Below, piece by piece: positions 43,502-52,402 of a DNA stretch of 64,000 bases; position 1 is the stretch's first letter; every line of letters starts with the position of its first letter. Position numbers and translations under genes: made by a program. Source of the stretch: Pedobacter duraquae (lineage in GTDB: Bacteria; Bacteroidota; Bacteroidia; Sphingobacteriales; Sphingobacteriaceae); assembly GCF_004362245.1 (NCBI RefSeq), contig NZ_SNWM01000001.1, positions 1,362,340 to 1,426,339 of the forward strand. Reading direction: 5' to 3'. The notes beneath the pieces were generated by a model that was not told the DNA's origin, did no database searches, and saw only the letters and a program-made list of their open reading frames with translations.

Positions 43502-45436
43502 ATGGCAAAAAAACAAGTAGCAGAAAAAGAACTAGAGGCTAAAACAGCCGAATTGCAAGGTTCAGACGCACGTCTGACCGAGAAAGAAACCATTGAATCA
43601 GAAGCTGATACAATGTCGATCGAAGAGATCAAATCATCATTAGCAACTCCAGATCAAGATTTTGACTGGGATGCAGACGACAAAGCGTTCGGAAATTACA
43701 GTGACGAAGACCGTAAAAAGTTTGAAGACATGTATACCGATACTTTCAATCAAATCAACCAAGGTGAAATCATCAGCGGTATCGTTGTTTCTATCAACAA
43801 CAAAGATGTAGTATTAAACGTAGGATTTAAATCTGACGGTCTGGTATCTACTTCTGAGTTCCGTGATACACCGGATCTTAAAATTGGCGACACAGTTGAC
43901 GTTTTCGTGGAAGCTCCTGAAGATGCAAATGGCCAGTTAATCTTATCTCGTAAAAGAGCTAAAACCCAAAGATCATGGGAGTCTATTAATGAGGCTCTTG
44001 AAAACGACAGAATCATCAACGGTTTCGTTAAAAGCCGTACTAAAGGTGGTCTTATCGTTGACATCATGGGTGTTGAAGCTTTCTTACCTGGTTCTCAAAT
44101 TGACATTAAACCTATCCGCGATTACGATGTATACGTGGGTAAAACAATGGAATTCAAAGTTGTTAAGATCAACCACGAGTTTAAAAACGTAGTTGTATCT
44201 CATAAAATCTTAATTGAAGACGACTTAGAAAGCCAAAAAGTTGAAATCGTATCTAAACTTGAAAAAGGTCAGGTATTGGAAGGAACTGTTAAAAACATTA
44301 CAGATTTCGGTGTATTCATCGACTTAGGTGGTGTTGACGGTTTACTACACATTACTGATATTTCTTGGGGCCGCATAGAGCATCCAAAAGAAGTATTGAG
44401 CTTAGATGAGAAAATCAACGTGGTTGTTCTTGACTTCGATGACGAGAAAAAACGTATTGCTTTAGGCTTAAAACAATTAACTCCGCATCCTTGGGAAAGC
44501 CTGGATCCGAACTTAGCTGTTGGATCTAAAGTTAAAGGTAAAATTGTTACTGTAGCTGACTACGGTGCATTCCTTGAAATTATCCCTGGTGTTGAAGGTT
44601 TGATCCACGTGTCAGAAATGTCATGGTCTCAAAACCTGCGCAGCCCTCAGGAATTCCTGAAAGTTAGCGATGAAATCGAAGCTGAAGTATTGACTTTAGA
44701 CCGCGACGAACGCAAAATGAGCTTAGGTATTAAGCAATTAACTCAGGATCCTTGGCAAAATGTTGCTGAGAGATATCCTATCGGAAGCAAACATACTGCT
44801 GTAGTTAAAAACATGACTAACTTCGGTGTATTTGTTGAAATTGAAGAAGGTATCGATGGATTAATCCATATCTCTGATCTTTCATGGTCTAAAAAAGTAA
44901 ACCACCCTAACGAATTCACCAAAGTAGGTGATACTTTAGATGTTGTTGTTCTTGAATTAGATGTTGAAAGCCGCAAATTAAGCTTAGGCCATAAACAATT
45001 GGAAGAAAACCCTTGGGATACTTTCGAAACTATCTTCACGGTAGATTCAATCCACCAGGGTACTGTTGTTAAAGTAACTGATAAAGGCGCTGTTATTGCT
45101 TTACCTTATGGTGTTGAAGGTTTCGTACCTACAAAACATATGGCTAAAGAAGATGGTGGTACCATTAAAGCTGAAGAAACCAATGATTTCAAAATCATTG
45201 AATTCAACAAAGATGCTAAACGTATCGTTGTGTCTCACGCCCGTATCTGGGAAGAGGCTAAAGCTGAAGCTGTTGCAGAAGAACGCGCTTCTAAGAAAAA
45301 AGAAGCTAAAGCATCTAACAGTGCAGTGAAAAAAGTTAAGGATTCTGTTGAGAAATCAACTTTAGGAGACCTTGACGTGTTGGCTCAATTGAAACAACAA
45401 ATGGAAGGTGAAGAAAGCAAAAACAACGCTAAATAA
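43502..45436 (+). CDS. rpsA: 30S ribosomal protein S1
   Basis: 644 residues from the ATG at 43502; an upstream in-frame extension into the PepSY gene is rejected. Six S1-type OB repeats are recognisable, from GEIISGIVVSINNKDVVLNVG (about residue 95) to the last repeat with GTVVKVTDKGAVIALPYGVEG, and the middle ones carry FGVFIDLGGVDGLLHITDI-type cores with the Trp in DISWG / EMSWS / DLSWS. An acidic N-terminal tail precedes the first repeat, and a Lys/Glu-rich helix ends the protein. It binds mRNA at the ribosome. Confidence 0.97.
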   Translation: MAKKQVAEKELEAKTAELQGSDARLTEKETIESEADTMSIEEIKSSLATPDQDFDWDADDKAFGNYSDEDRKKFEDMYTDTFNQINQGEIISGIVVSINNKDVVLNVGFKSDGLVSTSEFRDTPDLKIGDTVDVFVEAPEDANGQLILSRKRAKTQRSWESINEALENDRIINGFVKSRTKGGLIVDIMGVEAFLPGSQIDIKPIRDYDVYVGKTMEFKVVKINHEFKNVVVSHKILIEDDLESQKVEIVSKLEKGQVLEGTVKNITDFGVFIDLGGVDGLLHITDISWGRIEHPKEVLSLDEKINVVVLDFDDEKKRIALGLKQLTPHPWESLDPNLAVGSKVKGKIVTVADYGAFLEIIPGVEGLIHVSEMSWSQNLRSPQEFLKVSDEIEAEVLTLDRDERKMSLGIKQLTQDPWQNVAERYPIGSKHTAVVKNMTNFGVFVEIEEGIDGLIHISDLSWSKKVNHPNEFTKVGDTLDVVVLELDVESRKLSLGHKQLEENPWDTFETIFTVDSIHQGTVVKVTDKGAVIALPYGVEGFVPTKHMAKEDGGTIKAEETNDFKIIEFNKDAKRIVVSHARIWEEAKAEAVAEERASKKKEAKASNSAVKKVKDSVEKSTLGDLDVLAQLKQQMEGEESKNNAK

Positions 45437-45456
45437 GCTTTAATCCATTATTATAT

Positions 45457-45488
45457 AAAAAGGGTATCTCAAAAGGATACCCTTTTTT
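45457..45488 (+). terminator. intrinsic terminator after rpsA
   Basis: AAAAAGGGTATC (45457-45468) pairs with GATACCCTTTTT (45476-45487), 12 bp with a 7-base loop, and the T-run continues to 45488. It lies just before the convergent DCC gene end and could serve both. Confidence 0.93.
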
Positions 45489-45491
45489 ATG

Positions 45492-45893
45492 CTAAAGGAA
45501 TTTGCTTTTTAATTCAGGTGTAGGCACCATACAACTTTCTGTTTTACCCCAGATGCTATACCTCCTGCCTGCAATCCACCGATAAATATAATTGCGGATA
45601 AATGGAGGCACAATGATAAAGCCATACAACAACGGCCATAAACCAGAAAGTTTGCGTGCAATCCTTAACGCAGCGGTAGACTCAGTATACACATGCTCAT
45701 TTTCTATTAAAATGACGCTATCTGGTCGGTCATTAAAACCTTCAGCAGCCGGTAAATGAGACATAGCATAGTCGCCCTGCAGAGGCGAAAAACGAAATCG
45801 ATCATTAAGATCCCGTTTAATAACAAACAGAACACTTTGATTGCATAGATTGCAAACGCCGTCAAATAAAATTACTGAATGTTCCATGCTCAA
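45492..45893 (-). CDS. DCC family (DUF393) thiol-disulfide oxidoreductase-like protein
   Basis: 133 residues. The eponymous start FDGVCNLCNQSV (residues 9-20) has the DxxCxxC motif; RFSPLQGDYA and IARKLSGLWPLLYGF are further family blocks. A membrane-associated C-terminal hydrophobic part (PLLYGFIIVPPFI) is usual. The family is predicted to have a thioredoxin-like fold; no substrate is known. It is convergent with rpsA and divergent from pyrR, with no operon partner. Confidence 0.85.
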   Translation of the reverse strand: MSMEHSVILFDGVCNLCNQSVLFVIKRDLNDRFRFSPLQGDYAMSHLPAAEGFNDRPDSVILIENEHVYTESTAALRIARKLSGLWPLLYGFIIVPPFIRNYIYRWIAGRRYSIWGKTESCMVPTPELKSKFL

Positions 45894-45982
45894 AGTTAGG
45901 CAATTAGCCTTATATTCTCCAGAATCGGCAGTCCCGAATTCAGAATTATCAAAAAGCCTACCCGATTTCCAGTTCGATTTTT

Positions 45983-45990
45983 TATATTTG
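45983..45990 (+). promoter_or_regulatory. pyrR -7 promoter box
   Basis: TATATTTG fits TANNTTTG and ends 15 bases before the pyrR ATG. The predicted leader is only about 12 bases, too short for a classic PyrR-bound attenuator. Confidence 0.6.
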
Positions 45991-46005
45991 CCTAATCCTT
46001 AGTCA

Positions 46006-46554
46006 ATGCAAAAACGAACGCTGCTAGACGGTCCTAAATTCCAAATCACAATCAAGCGACTTTGTCACCAGCTGATTGAGAACCATACCGATTTTAAGAA
46101 TACTGTGTTAATTGGCATCCAGCCTCGTGGAAGTTATTTCGCCGATCGTGTACAACAAGAGCTTGCTGTATTTTTACCTAAAAGCAAAATTCTTAAGGGA
46201 AATCTTGACATTACCTTCTTCAGAGATGATTTCAGACGAAAGGACGGACTGGTTTCTGCGAGCTCAAATACTATTGATTTTATCATTGAAGGTAAAAATG
46301 TAATCCTTATTGACGATGTATTGTGGACAGGTAGAACCATCCGTGCAGCATTAGATGCCTTACTCGCTTTTGGCAGACCTGCCAAAGTTGAACTGATGGT
46401 ATTGATTGATCGTCGGTTCTCCAGACATGTACCCATTGAGCCCGATTATATTGGACAACAGGTTGACAGCCTAGACTCACAACTAGTTAAAGTAAGCTGG
46501 AAGGAAACTGAAGGTGAAGACAAAGTAATATTATTATCAGAAAGAAATAAGTAA
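46006..46554 (+). CDS. pyrR: PyrR bifunctional pyrimidine regulator / uracil phosphoribosyltransferase
   Basis: 182 residues, type I phosphoribosyltransferase fold. The PRPP-binding motif is VILIDDVLWTGRTIRAALDAL (about residues 100-120), and DITFFRDDFRRKD with RGSYFADR match PyrR. Its gene precedes pyrB with one base between. In Bacillus PyrR binds pyr mRNA leaders to cause termination; here the leader is too short, so the regulatory role is not supported by the local sequence. The enzymatic role (UMP from uracil) remains. Confidence 0.92.
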   Translation: MQKRTLLDGPKFQITIKRLCHQLIENHTDFKNTVLIGIQPRGSYFADRVQQELAVFLPKSKILKGNLDITFFRDDFRRKDGLVSASSNTIDFIIEGKNVILIDDVLWTGRTIRAALDALLAFGRPAKVELMVLIDRRFSRHVPIEPDYIGQQVDSLDSQLVKVSWKETEGEDKVILLSERNK

Positions 46555-46555
46555 A

Positions 46556-47488
46556 ATGGCAGCAGAAAAACTATCAACCCGTCATCTTTTAGGAATCAAA
46601 GATATTAACCGGAATGATATTGAATTAATTTTCGAAACTGCAGAAAACTTTAAGGGAGTGATCAACCGTCCGATTAAAAAAGTTCCTTCCCTGAGAGATA
46701 TTACCATTGCCAATATTTTCTTCGAAAATTCTACCAGAACCAAACTTTCCTTTGAACTTGCCGAAAAAAGGTTATCAGCAGATGTAGTTAATTTTGCCGC
46801 ATCTTCATCCTCTGTAAGTAAGGGAGAGACATTAATCGATACAGTTAACAATATCCTGGCCATGAAAGTAGACATGGTGGTGATGCGGCACCCCTACGCT
46901 GGCGCAGGCGTATTTCTAAGCAGGCATATTGACGCCCAGATTGTAAACGCCGGTGATGGTGCTCATGAACACCCCACTCAGGCATTATTGGATGCGTTCT
47001 CTATTCGTCAGAAGTTAGGAAGTATTGAAGGCAAAAAGGTAGTCATCGTCGGCGATATTCTCCACTCCAGAGTTGCTATCTCAAATATACTTTGTTTGCA
47101 GCAACTTGGTGCTGAAGTAATGGTTTGCGGCCCAACCACACTGATCCCAAAATATATGAAGGATCTCGGTGTAAAAGTAGAACATAACCTCATCAAAGCA
47201 CTTAACTGGTGTGACGTAGCAAATATGCTGCGCATACAGTTGGAACGTCAGGACATCAAGTATTTTCCGTCTCTACGAGAGTACGCTATGATGTATGGAC
47301 TTAACAAACAAATTCTTGACAACCTGGATAAAGAAATCATAGTTATGCACCCCGGCCCTATCAACCGCGGAGTAGAGATCACCAGTGACGTTGCTGACAG
47401 CAAACAATCTATCATTCTTGATCAGGTTGAGAATGGCGTAGCTGTCAGGATGGCAGTACTTTACCTCCTGGCCTCTCAGCGAGATTAA
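46556..47488 (+). CDS. pyrB: aspartate carbamoyltransferase catalytic chain
   Basis: 310 residues. It joins carbamoyl phosphate and aspartate in pyrimidine synthesis. Carbamoyl-phosphate motif FENSTRTK (S59-T60-R61-T62), MRHPYAGAG, HEHPTQALLDAFSI, and MHPGPINRGVEI are present. The length is typical of the catalytic chain. No pyrI regulatory chain is adjacent, so it may be a simple trimer. It follows pyrR as a two-gene operon. Confidence 0.97.
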   Translation: MAAEKLSTRHLLGIKDINRNDIELIFETAENFKGVINRPIKKVPSLRDITIANIFFENSTRTKLSFELAEKRLSADVVNFAASSSSVSKGETLIDTVNNILAMKVDMVVMRHPYAGAGVFLSRHIDAQIVNAGDGAHEHPTQALLDAFSIRQKLGSIEGKKVVIVGDILHSRVAISNILCLQQLGAEVMVCGPTTLIPKYMKDLGVKVEHNLIKALNWCDVANMLRIQLERQDIKYFPSLREYAMMYGLNKQILDNLDKEIIVMHPGPINRGVEITSDVADSKQSIILDQVENGVAVRMAVLYLLASQRD

Positions 47489-47620
47489 TTTCCGCCTAAT
47501 CTATACATACCATTTCCAGGATCTTTTCGTTAAACCTGTGTTATCAACACATGTTAACTTCTTATGTTAATAAGCCCAAAAGCTATAATTATATTCGTAC
47601 CAACCATACTTGAAATCCAA

Positions 47621-50600
47621 ATGCAAAAAAAATACCTCTTTATTCCGCTTTTATTAGCAGGCAGCATCACTGCCGGCTATGCTCAGATAAGTGCGGTAGT
47701 GAATTTAAATAAAAACTATCAAACCGGACTTGAATTACTTCACAACGAAAAATTCGGCGCAGCTGCTCAGCAATTTAAACTTGTAGAACAAAGTAGAGAA
47801 AAACCAGGTAGTCAACAAGAAAGTAATGCTGAACTTTCGCTCCTTAAGGAGAATGCGAAATTTTACGCCGCAGTATGTGCATTGGAATTAGGAAATAGTG
47901 ATGCAGAATCGCTCTTCATGAACTTTATTAAAGACTATCCCCTAAATCCAAATACAAAACTAGCCTATTTCCATGTCGGCAAATCTTATTTTGCCCAGAA
48001 AAACTACACTAAAACACTGGAATGGTTCGAGAAAACAGATCCTTCTGTACTCTCTAAAAAAGAGCGTGTCGAGTACCAGTTCAAACAGGGATATGCTTAT
48101 TTTTCATTAAAAAATAATGAAAAGGCAGAGCCACTTTTTGAAGCTGTCAAAAAAGAAAATTCCCAATATCAAGAAAGCGCCACTTATTACTTCGCTTATA
48201 TTAATTACCTCAACAAGGAATATAAAACTGCCCTTGCTAACTTTGAGAAACTTAAAGGATCAAAAACCTACGAGGCCAGCTATCCTTATTACATCACCTC
48301 TATGTATTATCTTGACGAAAGATATGACGATGTAATTGCGTATGCAGTACCTGTACTCAACAGTTCAAAACAACAGTTTGAGGCCGAAATGCAAAGCCTG
48401 ATTGCCGCCTCGTATTTTGCGAAGTCGGACTATAAGAATGCAGAAACATATTTTAGAAGCTATTACGCTAAAGATGCCAGTGCCACTAAAAACAATCTGT
48501 TCATTTATCAGTATGGCTATACACTATTTCAATTAAAGAAATACAGTGAGTCTGTTCCAGTATTAGAACAACTGAATACAGACGACGTATATCTCCAAAG
48601 TGGGATGTACACATTAGGCCGTTCGTTCCTTCAATTAAAAAATAAAGAAAAAGCACGAAGTGCTTTCTTCAGAGCTTCCCGTCTGGAATTTGACAAAAAT
48701 ATCCAGGAAGAGGCATGGCTCAACTATGCCCGTCTGAGCTATGAGCTGGAATTTAACCAGCAGGCACTCGATGCCACCCAGAATTTCCTGAAGCAATTTC
48801 CAAAGTCCAGAAAGCTTAATGAAGCAAAGACTTTACTTGGAGAAATCCTGCTAAGCAGTAAAAACTATCAGGCTGCAATTGATATTTTGGAAACAATAGA
48901 TGTTAAATCGCCGGAAGCCAAAGAAGCATATCAAAAGGTTACTTATTTCAGAGGCCTTGAGTTTTATAACGAGCGCGCCTTCCCGAATGCACTTTCTATG
49001 TTCCTGCGATCACAGAATTTTACTGAGGACGGTGAGATAACTGCATTAAGTACTTATTGGATGGCTGAAGCAGGCTATGAATTACGCAAGTTTGGCGAAT
49101 CGGTAAAAAACTTTGAAAGGTTTCTTAGCCTTCCCGAAGCCAGTAAAACTAAAGTATATAATTTTGCCAATTACGCCTTGGCATATGCCGCTTTTGAAGA
49201 TGAAAAATATCCGAAGGCCGCCACTTACTTCGAACGTTTCCTAAATGGTAATGATAAAGATCAAAAAACGATCAATGATGCCACAATCCGATTGGCTGAT
49301 GCCTATTTTGTTAGTAAAAGCTATCAGAATGCTTTGCTGAACTATAATAAAATCATCAGCAATAAATCGACTGGCGAGGACTATGCCCTTTTCCAACGCG
49401 GCATGATTCAGGGACTACAGGGTCAGGATGATGCGAAAATTAACACCATGCAAAGCTTGCTAAAACAATTCCCAACGTCGAACTATGCCGACGACGCAGG
49501 ATTTGAAACCGCATATACCTATTTCAACAAAGGTGACCTCGACAAATCTAAAACCGATCTCATTAATCTTGTAAGCCAATATCCGAGAAGTAGCTATGTA
49601 CCCAGAGCGCTGGTGACGATCGGATTGGTCCAATATAACCAAGACCAGGATGATGCCGCATTAGAGTCATTTAAGAAAGTTATCCGTGACTACGGAAGTA
49701 CTGAAGAAGCTAAACAGGCATTGGAGTCCATCAAAAACATTTATGTTGACAAAGGCGATTCCAATGGATTTATGACTTACGCAAGCAGCACACCAATAGG
49801 AAATTATTCCGTTGCGGAGCAGGACAACATCGTATTCCAGGCAGCAAATGCACGCTATTTAAAAGGCGATGCTCAAGGGACTGTTGAGGCCGTAAATGCT
49901 TATTTTGATAAATTCAAAAAACCTATACATGATAAGGAAGGTAAATTTATCCGAGCCGAATCATTGGTAAAATTGAATCGTTCTGCAGATGCAATTCCTG
50001 ACTATGAGTATATCCTGAACGATTGGACCAGCGATTATACCGAGCGTTCGCTTACCAGTATTTCTCAACTGTTCCTCAATGAAAAGAAGTATAATGAGGC
50101 CGTTGTTTATCTGAAAAGATTAGAAACTACCGCTGATTATAAATCGCACTATACCTATTCAATTAATAATCTACTGAAAGCCTACAGCGCATTGAACATG
50201 CCTGATGACATGTTAAAATATGTACAGCTGATTAAGGACTCCGACAAATCATCGGAGGAAGAGAAGAATAGTTCAGACCTCTACGCGGGTAAGGCTTACC
50301 TATTAAAATCAGATACCACAATGGCTGTTAAGGCTTTCGGCGCAGTGGTATCCAAAACTAAAACCCTCGCAGCTGCAGAATCAAAATACAACCTTGCAGC
50401 TATACAATATGCGAAAAGGGATTATAAGGCCTCCCTTAAGACGTGCTTTGATCTTATTAACAACATGCCATCTTATGACTATTGGGTAGCGAAATCTTTC
50501 CTACTACTAGCCGACAACTATATCGCGACCAAAGATCTGCTGCAAGCAAAAAGCACCTTGCTAAGTCTGATAGACAACTATGATGGCAAAGACGATATCG

Positions 50601-50638
50601 TGCCTGCAGCCAAAGAAAAATTAGAAAAAATTAAATAA
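47621..50638 (+). CDS. long exported TPR-repeat protein of the envelope cluster
   Basis: 1005 residues from the ATG at 47621, where a signal peptide begins (MQKKYLFIPLLLAGSITAGYAQ); the longer frame adds 19 residues before it. The rest is tetratricopeptide-like helical repeats over nearly the full length, for example YPLNPNTKLAYFHVGKSYF, FPKSRKLNEAKTLLGEIL and FPTSNYADDAGFETAYTYF. The 'hydrophobic-P-x-S-x-x-A' pattern resembles the CpoB/YbgF TPRs linked to the Tol-Pal system. It should be a periplasmic or outer-membrane scaffold. The barrel gene follows by 10 bases. Confidence 0.82.
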   Translation: MQKKYLFIPLLLAGSITAGYAQISAVVNLNKNYQTGLELLHNEKFGAAAQQFKLVEQSREKPGSQQESNAELSLLKENAKFYAAVCALELGNSDAESLFMNFIKDYPLNPNTKLAYFHVGKSYFAQKNYTKTLEWFEKTDPSVLSKKERVEYQFKQGYAYFSLKNNEKAEPLFEAVKKENSQYQESATYYFAYINYLNKEYKTALANFEKLKGSKTYEASYPYYITSMYYLDERYDDVIAYAVPVLNSSKQQFEAEMQSLIAASYFAKSDYKNAETYFRSYYAKDASATKNNLFIYQYGYTLFQLKKYSESVPVLEQLNTDDVYLQSGMYTLGRSFLQLKNKEKARSAFFRASRLEFDKNIQEEAWLNYARLSYELEFNQQALDATQNFLKQFPKSRKLNEAKTLLGEILLSSKNYQAAIDILETIDVKSPEAKEAYQKVTYFRGLEFYNERAFPNALSMFLRSQNFTEDGEITALSTYWMAEAGYELRKFGESVKNFERFLSLPEASKTKVYNFANYALAYAAFEDEKYPKAATYFERFLNGNDKDQKTINDATIRLADAYFVSKSYQNALLNYNKIISNKSTGEDYALFQRGMIQGLQGQDDAKINTMQSLLKQFPTSNYADDAGFETAYTYFNKGDLDKSKTDLINLVSQYPRSSYVPRALVTIGLVQYNQDQDDAALESFKKVIRDYGSTEEAKQALESIKNIYVDKGDSNGFMTYASSTPIGNYSVAEQDNIVFQAANARYLKGDAQGTVEAVNAYFDKFKKPIHDKEGKFIRAESLVKLNRSADAIPDYEYILNDWTSDYTERSLTSISQLFLNEKKYNEAVVYLKRLETTADYKSHYTYSINNLLKAYSALNMPDDMLKYVQLIKDSDKSSEEEKNSSDLYAGKAYLLKSDTTMAVKAFGAVVSKTKTLAAAESKYNLAAIQYAKRDYKASLKTCFDLINNMPSYDYWVAKSFLLLADNYIATKDLLQAKSTLLSLIDNYDGKDDIVPAAKEKLEKIK

Positions 50639-50648
50639 GATCCTGAAC

Positions 50649-52349
50649 ATGAGATTAAGTAACCTATTATATACTACCCTGATTTTATCTGCCACCGCAC
50701 TGACTACACAGGCACAGGATACAAAACCGACTGAAAAAAAGAAGGAAGAAAAGACGATTAATGAAGAGATCGAAGTAGTAAGACCGTATAAACCTGTACT
50801 CGCTGAAGCCGTAAAACTCAGACGTAGTCCAGATTTGAACGACAATAAAACCTATAAGGCAAAATTCAACTACACATTGACCGAACGTAAACTGGAGTTG
50901 AATTCTGACATCAATAAACTACAAGCCCAGCAGCTTACTGATGAGCAACGTGCAGAATTGATTAACAACTACCTTAAAGCAGGATTTGGTTCTGCAACAA
51001 CAACTTTAGCAGAAGGTTATTTCAGCACAGGTAATGACGAAGCTCTGCAAGCCGGAGCATATTTTAAACATTTCGGTCAGGAAGGCAAGCTTATCGGACA
51101 AAAGTATAATCAGCAACAACTAAGTGTCTTCGGAAGAAGTATTGGTGATCAGGCTACTTTTAGCGGCAAATTAAATTATCAGCGTAATGGTCTCTACTTC
51201 TATGGCCTTGATCAGAATAATCTCCCCGTAAACTTCAATCCCGAAAAACAAAGCTTCAATTTTATCGAAGCAGAGGGCGAGGTGGTTAATAAATTTAGTC
51301 CTGATGCAGATGCACTCAGCTATGCTGCTAAAGTAAATGGCTATTTATGGAATGATAAATTTAGCGCCAAGGAAAATGCGATAACGATCAACGGATACCT
51401 GAACAAGCGAATCAGTACGTTTAACCTCGGACTGGCTGCAGGAGTCGACTTTGGATCAACCAAAGATGCGCTACGCAGTGTCAGCAACAATATCTTGCGC
51501 CTAAATCCTTACATCCGCCTGCAAACCAACGGTATTAATATCACCGCCGGGATTAACTTCGTTCAGGAATTCGGGACAGCGTCAACAAGTAGGATCTTCC
51601 CTGCAGTTACCGCAGACTTTACTGTCATTCCAGATTACTTACAATTATTTGGCGAAGTTAAGGGTGACGTAAACCGGAATTCATTAAAACAGTTGACTGA
51701 CGATAATCCGTTTCTTAACAATAACATCGAAATAAGGAATTCAGTTGAAAAATTGAGCATTAGCGCCGGCATTAAAGGAACTGGTGGGCCTGGTTTTGGA
51801 TACAAGATAAAAGTATATCACAAAGAGATTACCGACATGCCTCTATTCGTAAACAACTTCTCCAGCGCAAATAAATTTGATGTGATTTACGACTTTGGGA
51901 CCATGAAACTTACTGGAATAGAGGGTCAAATTTCCGTACAAGTAAGTGATGATCTGAACTGGACCGGTAACCTGATTCTGGAGCAGTATAAGCCGGCCGC
52001 CGAAACAGAAAGCTGGTACAAGCCTCAGGCACGCTTAAACTCTAATTTACGCTATAACTTTAATAAACAACTAAGCTTTGACGCCGCGGTAGCGCTACAG
52101 GGACAAAGTAAAGCGAAGATATATACTTCTTCACCAGCTAGTCCTTATATACTGCCAAATACAGCAATAGAACGGGTTGTTAACGTTAAAGGTTTTGTCG
52201 ATTTAGGTGTAGGTGCAAATTACCAGATCAATCAGAAATTCTCTGTGTTTTTAAAGGCCAATAACTTGCTGAATACCGAAAATTCAAGATATCTTTATTA
52301 TCAGCCAATTGGCGTCAATGTTTTCGGCGGCTTAACCTATTCGTTCTAG
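50649..52349 (+). CDS. outer-membrane beta-barrel protein of the envelope cluster
   Basis: 566 residues with a signal peptide (first about 22 residues), a Lys/Glu-rich linker, then EEIEVVRPYKPVLAEAVKLRRSP. Alternating strands follow from about residue 100, ending in GGLTYSF, where the terminal aromatic residue is the usual outer-membrane assembly signal. It resembles the barrel part of TonB-dependent receptors but no plug domain is seen, so transport of a substrate is doubtful. It sits between the TPR protein and the HU/SPOR protein genes. It likely anchors the machine in the outer membrane. Confidence 0.75.
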   Translation: MRLSNLLYTTLILSATALTTQAQDTKPTEKKKEEKTINEEIEVVRPYKPVLAEAVKLRRSPDLNDNKTYKAKFNYTLTERKLELNSDINKLQAQQLTDEQRAELINNYLKAGFGSATTTLAEGYFSTGNDEALQAGAYFKHFGQEGKLIGQKYNQQQLSVFGRSIGDQATFSGKLNYQRNGLYFYGLDQNNLPVNFNPEKQSFNFIEAEGEVVNKFSPDADALSYAAKVNGYLWNDKFSAKENAITINGYLNKRISTFNLGLAAGVDFGSTKDALRSVSNNILRLNPYIRLQTNGINITAGINFVQEFGTASTSRIFPAVTADFTVIPDYLQLFGEVKGDVNRNSLKQLTDDNPFLNNNIEIRNSVEKLSISAGIKGTGGPGFGYKIKVYHKEITDMPLFVNNFSSANKFDVIYDFGTMKLTGIEGQISVQVSDDLNWTGNLILEQYKPAAETESWYKPQARLNSNLRYNFNKQLSFDAAVALQGQSKAKIYTSSPASPYILPNTAIERVVNVKGFVDLGVGANYQINQKFSVFLKANNLLNTENSRYLYYQPIGVNVFGGLTYSF

Positions 52350-52402
52350 CCCTTTTGCATTATTAATTGCTTGGTAAAGAATTAAAATTTATTTTTACCA
52401 GA

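Noticed and set aside
50649..52349. Ordinary TonB-dependent nutrient receptor
   Set aside because: No plug domain is seen, although the barrel-like end is similar; a structural partner of the cluster fits better.
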